Shown: piece by piece, positions 23,862-36,253 of the stretch
Numbering within the stretch: the stretch's first letter is position 1
Layout of the letters: every line of letters begins with the position of its first letter
Origin: Temnothorax longispinosus
Lineage: Eukaryota > Arthropoda > Insecta > Hymenoptera > Formicidae
DNA length: 64,000 bases
Direction: 5' to 3'
Assembly: GCF_030848805.1 (NCBI RefSeq)
Contig: NC_092363.1
Location: forward strand, 992,001 to 1,056,000
Notes under the pieces: generated by a model
The model's input: only the letters and a program-made list of their open reading frames with translations
The model's database searches: none
Told to the model about the DNA's origin: nothing
Translations under genes and position numbers: made by a program

Positions 23862-24709
23862 ATTGTAACAAAATAACAAATAGATTACATCTAAATTAAT
23901 TAGTAATAATAGTATGCGTAGTACTGTGGCTCCTTCAACCCTTCACTCCTCCTTTCGTGTGTCTCTGCAACATAATAACAGCGCGATAAGATAAATTGTA
24001 TTGTTTCTAACGCCTATGTTACCTCGACTGAATTTACATAGTTAACGCCGTGTTGGCGTCAATTACCATACTTTAATGATAAAATAATTTGTTACATGAC
24101 AATATCAGTATTTTTACATTATAGCAAACAAAAACAAATAATACTGTTTTCTCAACTGAAAGATTATTTATAATCATATATATTTAAAGGGTTAGGTTAA
24201 GTTGAAGTTGTCCCCGAGCAACGGGGACAATTGTAACGCTACAATTGTCCCCTAATGATATTTTATGATTTGAAGTAAATTTTTTACATAAATATCTGGA
24301 TGAAAGTCAATCGTATTATGCAAATCATCAACATAAATAATCAATAAAACATATAAAAATAAAACCTTATACCTTCGGCATAAAAAAAGAAAAATATTTC
24401 AGATTTTATGCACGTAAGAAAACTTACTTCAGGAAGGAAAAAAGTAACTTCTTCTCCTGCACACGTGCACGTTCCGCGAGGGGCGGCAATGAACTAAGGA
24501 ACAAATGCCGCTCTATCTAGCGGATCTTGCCTCGCGGTCATACACACGTACCTTTTATAGTTTAAGAAATATTCACGATGTTACAACTGTACCCTGTTAC
24601 TTTTGTCCCCGGTCTACCCTACTTAAAATAACTGCTATATTTTTGAAACTTTTTTTGTTTATAATTTTTTAATAAGAAGCGACCCCCGACTAAAACCTTA
24701 TGGGGTTAG

Positions 24710-25483
24710 GGTGATTGGGCCATCAGAGCATGTCAAAGAAAAAAATCCGAATTAAATACATATGTTATAAAAAAAACCTAAATACGCTTAAATTTGCAAT
24801 TTTGAGAAGATCTGACGTCTAGTTTTGAGATATTAAATCTCAAAGTTGGCATTTTTAACATAGGTTTTATGGGAAATCGTACCGAAGACCTACATTTTTC
24901 GAGAATTTCACTCACTGTCTGTAAAGAAACAAGTTCAAAAAACTGAAAATAACATTATTTGATTCTTCTAGCACTTGTTAAGTATAAGACAAAACGACGT
25001 TGACGTGTAATAAGGCCAAAAATTCAATCAAAGTTGATGAATCGTTGCGTTTCTTGTCGGCCTTTCGATCAGCTGTACGCGACGTGAACATGTGGCAACG
25101 CCGCGCCGTGTAGTGTTTTTTTTCCACATTGCAGCACTATTCTTTTGCAAGCAAATCTCCCGTTATCGAAATTGTTTGTTACCTTACATTATTTTTCAAC
25201 ATAAACACAATACATAACCTCACTCAAACACATGGCACTGACATGATAGCTGCCTACAGCGAAGAGATGCAATGTCGCGACATTTCTCTTGTACGAATGT
25301 CAACTGAAGTCAAATCTTGAATTGTTTACATTTATCAGTAGATAAATTGATACGTAATCGAATGAAAAATTACATTATAAAACCAATAATTATACAAGTG
25401 TCTAGAATACATCCATAAAAATGGTTTTTCTTAAAATAAAATTTAGCTCTTATATTGACTCATATGGTACATGGCCCAATCAC
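24710..25483. mobile_element. TTAA/GGTGAT element, 774 bp
   Basis: Ends 'ggtgattgggccat' and 'atggcccaatcacc' are inverted, followed by TTAA on the right and TTAG on the left. It is one of three elements in the window with TTAA flanks and GGTGAT tips. No transposase frame was seen. The following 25484-25982 has no recognisable feature. Confidence 0.7.
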
Positions 25484-25982
25484 CTTAAATAGACCTCGGA
25501 TTCGGATTCAGCGACCCCAAAAACATAAAGTAAACATGGTCAGACCCCCAGATCAAAACAAAAATTTTTTTTGTGTGGCTGTGTTATGGATACCGCTTAA
25601 TAAAAAAAAATGTTAAAATCGAATTTCGCGCAAAGACCTTTTTAAAGACAACGTATACATAATTAATTATTTTAACAGAAAATGGCAAGAAATCTATTTG
25701 CATCTATTTAATAAATATATTTGCATACAAAAAGTTATTAAAAAACATCGCCCTAAAAATTGTATACTTTATTTGTTAATAATATATTTGTGTTAAATGG
25801 ATTGGTTTATAACATATATATGGTTTATAATACAATATTTTATACTTTGAAAAACTTGTTTTATTTAACCAGGAAAAAGGGGAATAAATTCAATAAAGGT
25901 AATAGTTAAAGTCTACATTGTTAAAAAAACTATCAAGTTTGTAAACTTATTACAAAATGATACTATTAATTATTCGAGTATA

Positions 25983-26924
25983 GGCAATTTTTGGCGTGAC
26001 TCTGGTATAAGCAACCAAAGGGTACCAAACTGCACCAGAACCAATAGCAGCCATGGATAGCAACTTTGATATACATATGTACCAAACCATACCAAACGAT
26101 CGCCAAAAATCGCCTTATGTGTATCAGTACTCGAACAGACAATTTATTTTAAACTAGCAAATTAGGTACTCAGATATTTTTTATCTGAAAAATAATGTAA
26201 AATAAAAGAATATGACACATTTGACATTTTTAAAAGAATAATTGTAAGATACAATGCTTGTTACTTGAAAGTTTCTCTTATTATTTACGTAGACAAGTTA
26301 ACGAACATTCAATTTTTATATGGTTATTGAGTGCTTGGCTTATTATCATTGGTTTGAATAACGGATACATTTGCGACTTTGAATGCCCGATATCCAATAC
26401 TATTAAAAAATAAAATGTAAATGTATAATGACACAAAATATAGATGTAACTACGAACACTGTAAATTTTTATGTAAGTAAATAATCATGGTTTTCTTATA
26501 TATATATTTGCTACAGAGATTATTTTATGACAGCATTTACATGTGAGATTAGATTACAAAATATAGTTCATGAACCTTAATTCTAATATAGCATATTTAT
26601 GTATAAACATATATGTTACATATGTATGCGCGCGTGCACACACATATGTACATATATAATTTATATATAAATGTCAGTTTTCTGTAGACCTGTCTAGAGT
26701 CACAGTAAATAGTTTTACGTAACAAACATTTGCCATAATAATTTGTTACGTTTATTTCTTTTCTCTGCGATAGCACTTGAGCTTTTCACTATAATAGGCG
26801 ATTTTTGGCGATCGTTTGGTATGGTTTGGTACATATACCAAAGTTGCTATCCGTGGCTGCTATTGGTTCTGGTGCAGTTTGGTACCCTTTGGTTGCTTAT
26901 ACCAGAGTCACGCCAAAAATTGCC
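25983..26924. mobile_element. 942-bp inverted-repeat element, TA flanks
   Basis: Terminal repeats of about 130 bp start 'ggcaatttttggcgtgac' and end 'gtcacgccaaaaattgcc'; TA lies on both sides, as in Tc1/mariner insertions. Each arm also begins and ends with short complementary words ('ttttggcg', 'cgccaaaa'). No transposase is encoded, so it is non-autonomous. Confidence 0.8.
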
Positions 26925-27400
26925 TAATATAAAATTCAAAAATAATGATTATTGCTAGATTATTTAAAGTTAGATAACGTTAATAACATAAAGAAAAAAA
27001 TCGTGTAATTATTCCCGCTTTTATTCTTTATCGCACAAGGAAGATAGTAGAAAGTATTACCCGTGTAATATAATTATTAAAAAGTACTGTTCCTCTAAAT
27101 GTTAATTTAAAAGAGATGTCATCCTTTAGATTGCCCAACATCTTTCACAATTTCCTGAATCACAATCACTGATCTTACTCAAATATAATTCTTATTTTTA
27201 TATCCTTATATACAACTATCTCTTTATTTCACATGGCTGTACTACGATCACCATGGATATATACGTAACATTAAAGATTATATCTGTAAGACCGTTTATG
27301 TATAAATAGCGCTACTGTAGAGCGTCGATCTGCTCCTTTTTACATTTGAAAGATTATATCCACACTAATCGACATTCAAATATATTCATTGATATTTTAT

Positions 27401-27591
27401 TTAACTTTGATCACTCTCGGAGTCTTGTTGCCTTTTGTATAATGCTACATTGCTTTCCGTATAGTCCATTACGCGACGCTGACACTGTCTCTTGTATTGT
27501 TGCTGTTTATGATAAATTTTGAACGCACCTTTTATTATTATAAAGGCTGCACCACCCTACAGAGATAAGAAACAGAAAAATATATTTTAAA

Positions 27592-27629
<38 letters not shown>

Positions 27630-30600
27630 ACAGCAGGGAACTATTTGTGTAGAAATGAATGATTTATAATGGCAATTTAAACAAAACGGTTCTTTAGTTA
27701 CTTAAATAATAATGTTAATTTTTAATATTATACATATATGAAATCGTCTTGTATATATTTGAGAGTAATACAACATTTGTGATAGTATTTTTATAATTTG
27801 AAGAATTAATACGTACCAACAATGTTCTCTGAAAGTTGGAACTTATGCTTTCGAAAAATATTCTTCCGCATAGACTAGCGATGGTCGGCAGTAAAAGTGC
27901 GCCGCAAAGAACACGTGTCGCAGACACTGGATCGTTCATTGGAGGTATATCTTCATATTGTATACTTGTGTCTTCGTCGGTATAACTGTAACAATTATAT
28001 TTTAAAAGCATGTTATTTTAATTGGATGCATTTTTCATTATATTCTGTATTATATCGGGTTTTCCGTAAATAACAACTGCTTAGTTAAATATATGTAATT
28101 TCTAAAGATATTTATATAGAGAGGATACATCACCAGTGTTTATTACTTCCAATAAATCTTAAAGTATGATGTTTAATTTTTTAAGAGAACCAGTTTATAA
28201 TCGGCACAATAATAATCTCGTTCTAAATGGAAGCATTTTTAGAATTTTAAGATCACTATTTTTTGTAATGGAATCAGTTTTTCTACACAACTTAATTATC
28301 TTTATTCTACTTTATAAAAATATTAAGATAAAGTTAACGAAAAGTGAATGTTATGTGAGATAATATATCAAAATATATTTTTTGCAAACTTATTTCACAT
28401 TTTTCGATTACTTTATCTACTTTTATGCAGAATAAAGAGGATTGATTTATGATTAAAAAATTTACCTGGAGTAAGATTGCGTTGACCCCACAAGATGTAT
28501 CCTTAAAAATTAATGAACTTTCAATTAAAGCGTTTTTCTTAAAACTTATATTTTAGGATATATTGGAAATAGAAAATTCTAGTATCTTTACAAGCATAAT
28601 ATATGGGGCATTCCACGCCAATTCGCAAGGGGTCAAACTTCGACCTTTTTATTTTTGATGGCCGCTCGTTTTTTAACAGGTCTTTACGAGTATTAGACCC
28701 CTGTTAAATCGTTTCTATAATAAATGTAGCGTTTCCGAAATAGAGCCTGCGCAAAATGAGGACTGCAAAATTTTCAATGAATTTTTTCGCCTATTAGACA
28801 ACGTCTAAGAAAAAAATTCATTGAACATAAAATACGCTATTTAGATCATAGTTTAAAAAAAAAATTATCCTAAATTTTTATAATAATGATTTTAAACTAA
28901 TAAAGTAAAAAAACACACAAAAATTTGAATATCTCAAAAACCCCATTTTCTATTTTTTTGAAATTTATAGGGAATATTCTAGGGAGTATTAGAAAAATTT
29001 TAAGACTAGTTGGAAGTTGCGCAGAATTTTTGGGAATTTTTTATAAATTTTTTTGTGAGGCAGTAGTAATATTTGACTCACAAAAGTGTAGTTAAAAACG
29101 CGTTTCAGACAATTCTGAAGCGATTTAGATATACTTTTTTACTAAAGCATGATGAAGATCTCGGCATAGCACACGACAATTGCGATGAATAGTGTGGGAA
29201 AGGCGAAAAAAATAAATTTATGAGGAAGTTTAATTCAATAAGTACATTTGTTTAAGAACATATTATTTATAATTTTATTATTTTGTGCTCAGTAGAATCA
29301 TTCAAAAATGAGTAATCTTTAACAATTAATTTATAATTTTTGGTATGACTTGGTATGACGCAGTGGACACGTTGAGTCTGAGGTATTCTTTTTGTTTGAT
29401 CGTACCGACCTGTCAAAAATTCGGTGGCAATTAAGTATTGGGACAAAAAAATTATGAAATTGCCGCCGAATTTTTGACAGGTCGGTACGATCAAACAAAA
29501 AGAATACCTCAGACTCAACGTGTCCACTGCGTCATACCAAGTCATACCAAAAATTATAAATTAATTGTTAAAGATTACTCATTTTTGAATGATTCTACTG
29601 AGCACAAAATAATAAAATTATAAATAATATGTTCTTAAACAAATGTACTTATTGAATTAAACTTCCTCATAAATTTATTTTTTTCGCCTTTCCCACACTA
29701 TTCATCGCAATTGTCGTGTGCTATGCCGAGATCTTCATCATGCTTTAGTAAAAAAGTATATCTAAATCGCTTCAGAATTGTCTGAAACGCGTTTTTAACT
29801 ACACTTTTGTGAGTCAAATATTACTACTGCCTCACAAAAAAATTTATAAAAAATTCCCAAAAATTCTGCGCAACTTCCAACTAGTCTTAAAATTTTTCTA
29901 ATACTCCCTAGAATATTCCCTATAAATTTCAAAAAAATAGAAAATGGGGTTTTTGAGATATTCAAATTTTTGTGTGTTTTTTTACTTTATTAGTTTAAAA
30001 TCATTATTATAAAAATTTAGGATAATTTTTTTTTTAAACTATGATCTAAATAGCGTATTTTATGTTCAATGAATTTTTTTCTTAGACGTTGTCTAATAGG
30101 CGAAAAAATTCATTGAAAATTTTGCAGTCCTCATTTTGCGCAGGCTCTATTTCGGAAACGCTACATTTATTATAGAAACGATTTAACAGGGGTCTAATAC
30201 TCGTAAAGACCTGTTAAAAAACGAGCGGCCATCAAAAATAAAAAGGTCGAAGTTTGACCCCTTGCGAATTGGCGTGGAATGCCCCATATACATAATATAT
30301 ATTATTTTTAAAATCGCGATAAATATTATAGATTTCCTTGCAAAATGAGAAAAATAAGGAAATTGTACTAGAACATAAATTTACTACAGCATATACATAT
30401 GATCGAATAGTGGAATTTAACTATTTATTGACAGTAATATTGCCGATACAAACCTGCTCGGTAGAAAATGCCTTAAAATAGAAACTTTGGATGCGTGTCG
30501 CCTAAAAAAACTAAGGGCTTGATCTTCCCAACAAAGCATCTTTCCCAAAACCAACATAATTGGAATAGTTGGCAAGCCAACCAGTAGGACTAAAGGATCA

Positions 30601-32170
30601 GCCTGTTCGATCATAGTAAGACCATCCTTATAACCCACCACTTGCATGACAATAACCGCACCATAAGTCATAGCTGTCCAATATATGGACCCAACTACTA
30701 TACCAGCGGCTATAAAAGAGCATACTCGGAAGATGACTGCATCAATCGTGTCGAGTACTACCACTAATGGACCTACAATTGATTTGCATGTAGAATATAC
30801 TCTACATGTGCAAAAAGTATAATTATAATATATCACAATAATAAAGTAAAATAATGTTTATAATATAGAAACATTGAACTAACTATAACATTAGATAACA
30901 ATGTTACACATACGTATATACATACATATATTTACACACATGCATACACATATGTATCTATATGTATGTATAATATAATATATTCACCCATGTTTGGATA
31001 AACTATGATATATTCTGTATTGCATTGTGGGCATGCCACGGCATGTCCAGCATGACCCTTTTGCTTCTCATCGATCCATCTCTGAATACAACCCTGATGA
31101 ACCCATTTTGTAGTGCCTCGGCAATGACACGGTTTAACCCACGCTGCGGTCGCATCGTCTTCATCGGTTGCAAAGCATACCCAGCAGTATCGCCTGCTGG
31201 ATAAAAGAGGTTGACATTATAAATTAATAGAATGTGTCAAACAATAATCGCAGGAATTTGCTGTCTTTAAAATAATATAAAAATTAGATGATATAAAGGG
31301 TTACCTAAGTAAGTGCACAAACTTGAAGGAGATATTCCTTGGCTTATTTTAAGAAAAAAAAGTCCTACAAACATGTGTCCTAAACTGCTTTGTTCTCAAA
31401 ATACAGAGTGTTAATGTTGTGGGGAAAAAAAAAATGTAAATTTCGAAAATCTGAAAAACGTTTAAAAATATTTTATTCAAATTTGGTATGCGTACACGTG
31501 GTATTAAGAACCATTTTCTAGTACCAATAAAACATTTAACACTTTGACACTCTGTATTTTGAAAATAAACCAGAATATATGTTTATATATTTATAGGATT
31601 TTTTCTTCCTAAAGTAAGCCAAGGAATATCCCCTTCAATTTTTTTATACTTATTACTTAGGAAACATCTTGTATATATAGTTTGAAGAATATTTCTTGGC
31701 AATAATAAATGCACCAAGATTGAAGTTACAATTAAAATCAAGCCTATATGCATTAAAAAAAAATACATAATACATAATTTGTTGCAGAAGAAGCACCTCC
31801 AGAGTTCGTCAATCAGCCGGAGCAGTTCTTGGGAACGGAAAGCCCACTGACGTTTACTCGAATGATTGAAAGACAAAAGATTTAAGAATACTCGAAGGAT
31901 TATGAATCAATTAATTATATTAATTGAATGCGTTCCGCTCCGGCTGAGTACGTGGTTTTTATAGTGGCAAATTTTAACGCTAGCCAAATTTGCCGTGTTC
32001 CGATTCGCTAGTGAGCGAATAGAGGTGGTAATTCTGGGAGGTTTCTTCGGCTGTCATTGGTTAGAATTATTTCCCTTCCAGAGGGTTTCGAGGACGCTTA
32101 GATCATGGCGGTGGTAGTTCGCGACTGGTAACCTGAGTATTTTTCTCGCGCTATCAGTCGGACACTTCAT
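27401..32170 (-). CDS. MARCHF5: E3 ubiquitin ligase MARCHF5
   Basis: Membrane RING-CH ubiquitin ligase; in mammals it acts at the mitochondrial outer membrane on fission factors. Minus-strand exons: 32170-32133 (tentative), 31196-30988, 30772-30454, 28501-28466, 27985-27817, 27556-27401; about 308 residues (human 278). The second exon holds the C4HC3 RING-CH: 'YCWVCFATDEDD', 'WVKPCHCRGTTKWVHQGC' and 'ACPQCNTEY'. The third gives 'AAGIVVGSIYWTAMTYG' and 'LLVGLPTIPIMLVLGKM', the fifth 'VSATRVLCGALLLPTIAS' and the last 'KGAFKIYHKQQQY', the hydrophobic segments and tail of the family. The 12-codon first exon fits in phase and in length to the human first exon but its residues are not conserved; it is the weak point. 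The intron between exons 3 and 4 contains a 1.68-kb hairpin. Confidence 0.92.
27596..27624. repeat. (CA)n microsatellite
   Basis: About 14 CA dinucleotides just upstream (in gene sense) of the last MARCHF5 exon. 26925-27400 between this gene and the TIR element has no other gene and should hold its 3' UTR. Confidence 0.95.
28605..30285. mobile_element. 1.68-kb near-perfect hairpin in MARCHF5 intron
   Basis: Two arms of about 828 bp are almost perfect reverse complements around a 24-bp spacer near 29445. The tips are 'ggggcattccacgccaat' and its complement, flanked by TA-rich sequence compatible with a TA duplication. Because the arms are equal, the same 50-residue frame ('FLTGRYDQTKRIPQTQRVHC') appears on both strands next to the centre. 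It is not a known protein. The element is in the transcribed part of MARCHF5, so its RNA would form a very long duplex. Confidence 0.92.
31302..31672. mobile_element. 370-bp inverted-repeat element, MARCHF5 intron 1
   Basis: Ends 'ttacctaagtaagtg' and 'acttattacttaggaaa' pair imperfectly, and inner parts 'ccttggcttattttaag' and 'ctaaagtaagccaagg' continue the match. No coding content. Confidence 0.65.
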
Positions 32171-33300
32171 CGTCGAAGATGAAACCAGATCCTTTTCTGT
32201 CTTTGATTCTTGCCGCTGTTCTCGGTACTGCAGCCGAGTTGTTTTAACTATTGATCGATCGGTAGAAGGCGACTGCGACGTCTGAATTCTTTAATTCTTT
32301 TATAGTTAAATAGAATTGTCACGAAGGTTGAAGTCGCGACAAAGGCAAAAGGTTATACGGTGAAAGACAATTATAATAATTGATCAATTTTAAGGTTTTT
32401 TAGAAAAAAAAAAATAAAATTTAATTTGCGTGACGTCACAACGTATATGCATTTACATCATCAGAATCACAGATCACTCTTCGCGCTGTTAAGATATTAA
32501 CGCGGCATAAACTGGCTTAGTGGCAGAAAGGTTGAATAATAATAACAGCGTGTATCGCTCGATGCAAAAGCTCGACTACGGCGAACGCGTTTCAATTGCT
32601 TTAATTGTTTCAAATTATCTCGATATTGCGAGCGATTATAAGAGATCGCGTAATCCGAAACAGTAATTTAATTTATGCCTGCATGTCGAAATTGTCAAGA
32701 CGTTAACGCGTTCCTTCAGGAAATCACGGATCGGCAAATTTTTTGCAGTTAATCGAGTAAATGTTGACATTGACCCCGACAACGCAAAAAGCAGATGAGA
32801 GAATATATAATTCCTCACGCACGTTGGTCGTTCGAACTCTCCTGACTTCCGACCTAAACAAGAATTGCGGCTGTGATTTTGATAATAAAACAAACAAAAA
32901 AATTATACACATGCGTTAATACATCTTCTATTAACGCATATTTTAGTTCCGTACAAAAAATTCAAGCGTACGTAAATATGCGTACGAGATAATATCGCAT
33001 TAGGTGATAATTGCATCGATGATATTAATATATCGTTTTGAGAAGGCACTTAATTTTTTCTCAAGGGCGGTATTTTTACTTTTAATAACTTTGCGCAATA
33101 ATCTTATTTTAAGAAATAATCTTTTATTGCATCATACACGTATCAAAGCCATATATTAATATTTCTACTTCAAGGATCATCTGTCTTGTGAATAGAAACA
33201 TTTTAAAATATTTATTTTTACGTAAACGTTTACAATTGCAAAAACTCTGTATATCTTATATCAATATATCTTATAATATACGATAGTCAGTACGAAAGTA
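32171..33300. other. Intergenic, upstream of MARCHF5
   Basis: No gene recognised. The 32171-32350 part may be promoter and leader of MARCHF5. The rest is AT-rich and featureless apart from short frames without family resemblance. Confidence 0.4.
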
Positions 33301-33925
33301 TAAATGCCTCCCAATAATTTTCTTTCAAATCTGGCGTCATAGAAAATTCGCGTTTTACTAAATTGTTACTTGAAGTCTCTAATAGTTGCACTATGTTGAG
33401 TGGTCTTATGATTATTTACGTGAGTGTGTCACACGAGCAGTTTGAACTGGTATGTGTTTCAAATATGCGTAACAGACAAGGGTAGTGATTGAACTTAATT
33501 CTTACCGTGGAAGAAGTGAGTCCTATTGAAATTCATTCGCATTTCAGAAATTGTTATCATAAACATTTCTGAGACGCAAATAAATTTCAATGTCATTCAG
33601 CAGAAAAAGCAACTCAGCGAGCGATCAGTATTTTTTTTAAATAATTGGAGTCTTGTCTTTAGTTCTTCCTTGAACTGCTTTCCCCGCTGAACGCAGCTAC
33701 TAGAACTCACTTCTTTCACAGTAATTATAAGAAATTCAACCATTGCCCTTATCTGTTATGCATATCTAAAACACACGCCAGTTTAAACTTCGAACTATTC
33801 GTGTGACACATTCACGTAAATGATCACAACACCACTCAACATAGAGACTTTAAGTAACACAACTCAGTAAAACACAAAATTTTCTATGGCGACAGATTCG
33901 AAAGAAAAAAATTAGAAGGCATTAC
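33301..33925. mobile_element. 625-bp inverted-repeat element
   Basis: The left arm (about 33301-33590) and right arm (about 33640-33925) are diverged reverse complements; recognisable pairs are 'gtgtgtcacacgag' against 'cgtgtgacacattc' and 'ctatgttgagtggt' against 'accactcaacatag'. The older divergence suggests an old insertion. 33926-34408 after it is AT-rich with no gene. Confidence 0.65.
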
Positions 33926-35371
33926 GTATAAATGTAAAATTGTATGTGTGTGATAATCATAGATACACAACGTGCAATAAATAAAATTTTCAAAGCAGAA
34001 ACTTGTTTATTTCTCTTTTGTCAGTGATTGGCAGAATTATGAGAAGAAGAAAAGAAGAAAAAAACGGTGGAAAAAAATTGAGAGATTTATATCACGTGTG
34101 TTCCTTATTGCTTATCACAATACGTGTATGCACATATCACACACGCTCGCATCACGGGGAAGGTTTAAAGGTCAGGCAAATCATAAGGATTCGTGCGCGG
34201 ATCATCTAATTGTAAGTAGTAACAGGCGAAGCTGTCGTGTCGCAAATCGTACATATGTAATATATATTTACGACTTATATATATGTATATATATATAATT
34301 ATATATATTTTATATAATCGCGCGCGAGGCCGATATCTGAGACGGCAAATTATAATAATTTAAGCACAAAGTAGCAAAAAAAGTCGACTATCGCCAAAAA
34401 GGTCAAGAAATACAAAGATACGGGAAATACGTGATGAAACGTTATTAGATTGTCCTGTTTCTATGGAAATTATCTTGAAATAAAGAAGATTTTTGTATCA
34501 AAATTTTTCTTATCAAACAGATGTCAAAGGGGATCAACAGTTTATCGCAACTTTCTTACTTTAATTACTATATATTATCGTATGTCTCTGCAATTAAGCA
34601 ACAAATTAAGATTCCGTTGAGGTAAAGTCCGCTTGAGATTAACTGAAGAGTATAATTTTGCAACCAAAATTTTTGTATTTGTTTCATAAAATTTGTTAAG
34701 AGATCCTTATTTTCAATAAATTTACTATTTGACAGCGATCAGCTGCACAGTATTTTTGTTAAGAGAAAAAAAATCAATGCTAAATCAGCCAAAGAAAAAT
34801 GCACTGGAAAAATGGAATATTCTACGTAAAGTTTAAAAGCAATTCGAAAATAAAACAGAACATTTTTGAATTGACGCTTATAATTATATCTAATAGTATT
34901 TTAATTAATAAGTATGCAACACTTCATGGAGTTACTAGAGGGAGTTACTGTAAAACCGCGTGAAAAAGACAGAAAGGGAGAGGAAAGAGTAGGGAGAAAA
35001 GAGGGGCAGGAGGGAATAAGAAGAGAAGAAGTGGAAGAAGTAATCAGCACGGGTATTCTCTACCCGAGCAGAAATTTTGGATAGGCTCTAATGGAGACCT
35101 AATAAGCATGCCCTATCGCCTGATTAAGGGCTCATCAGGTAGTTTTTGTTAGGCCCCGATCGTAAATGTAACGTTGAGAATTAAAATTGCCTGATCATGT
35201 TTTCCTTATCAGGGCCTCGTGATTACCCCTTGTTGCGCCTTACATTTTCTAACAGAATGCTGGTACACCCAAAAAAAAATTTTTATTACTATTTTTTAAC
35301 TAAATTTGTTTCTTAAGATGCAGTCTATGATTATAAATATTTTCTCGTATTTGAAATAAAACACTTACCTG

Positions 35372-35445
35372 GTGGGATTCGAACTCGGGACCTCTGGATC
35401 GTGAGCCAACTGCCTTACGCGTGGTAGACTACTTCTTAATTTAAT
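35372..35445 (-). repeat. tRNA-derived remnant
   Basis: Read on the minus strand there is a B-box-like 'gagttcgaatccc' preceded by 'gtaaggcagttggctc'. A complete cloverleaf is not visible, so it is a SINE or tRNA relic rather than a gene. Confidence 0.5.
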
Positions 35446-35910
35446 GTAGTATAAGTGTTATATAGTCTACATATGTCATAACCAGCAAAAATATATAATT
35501 TTTCAAAAATCATCTCAAGAAACAAATTCAGTTTAAAAAGAGTAATAAAATTTTGAATTGGATATGATATAATATTTCTTAATGTCGGGTGAATGTCATA
35601 AACCAGTGTCGGCTCATTACGAAATTTTGTGTTTGTAAATATATTTATGAAAAAAGTATATTTATAAAGTTAAAACATTCGTATCAAATCCTTACACAAG
35701 AGCCTCATTAGACAAAAATAAGAAAATCTTTCTTATAGCATCCCTAATAAATAATGATCGGAACCTCATCCGGTTAGCCCTAATAATTGTTGGTGTACGA
35801 ACTATGATCGAAATCTTCTCACGCAAATTCGTGTCAAAAAACGCTCTTTATCACAATTTCTATTCATAATAAACACTAATTAATATTAACTTTATTTACT
35901 AGATGTTTAA

Positions 35911-36253
35911 CCCTCCGTAGTCACACCGGGTCAATTTTACCCGAGCCTCAACTTTGGTCGTAAATATCTTGCGCGTAACTTGAAAATTGGCGGGCATGAC
36001 GTCCTCTACCTGTAGTTAAAAAAATATTTTTTTTTTTACAAATTTTTCGCGAATTTTTTTTATATGTTAAAAATTCCTGAGGCTCTTTTTTTATAGCAAT
36101 CAATTTAGCAATATCGCAAGTGCATTCGAGAATTTTTTCAACACAATCGGTGCATGGATAAATGGTCAAATGGCGAACGGTCAAAGTTTGTCTCGGGTCA
36201 AAATGACCCAGAGTGACTTCCTTGTTTGAAAAAATAGGCGTGACTACGGAAAA
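35911..36253. mobile_element. TTAA-flanked element, piggyBac-like
   Basis: It starts 'ccctccgtagtcac' and ends with the inverted 'gtgactacgg', with TTAA at 35907-35910 and 36254-36257. TTAA duplication and CCC tips fit piggyBac-type MITEs. Inside and just outside are palindromic words such as 'cgggtcaattttaccc' and 'cgggtcaaaatgaccc'. Confidence 0.65.

Larger units (their letters stand above)
20943..24705. repeat. Dispersed 3.3-kb unit, copy 2
   Basis: This is the uninterrupted version of the unit that is split at 3817/8984 in copy 1. It carries two later insertions absent from copy 1: a solo LTR (21486-21817) and a tRNA-like repeat (about 23697-23861). A 53-bp unit is present about three times (21821-21966) against two in copy 1. 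Both copies are highly alike by eye, so the amplification is recent. The class of the parent element is not known. Confidence 0.8.

Noticed and set aside
29267..29623. Two small proteins of about 60-90 residues at the hairpin centre
   Set aside because: They are the same sequence read from the two strands of a perfect palindrome; no family match and no own promoter.
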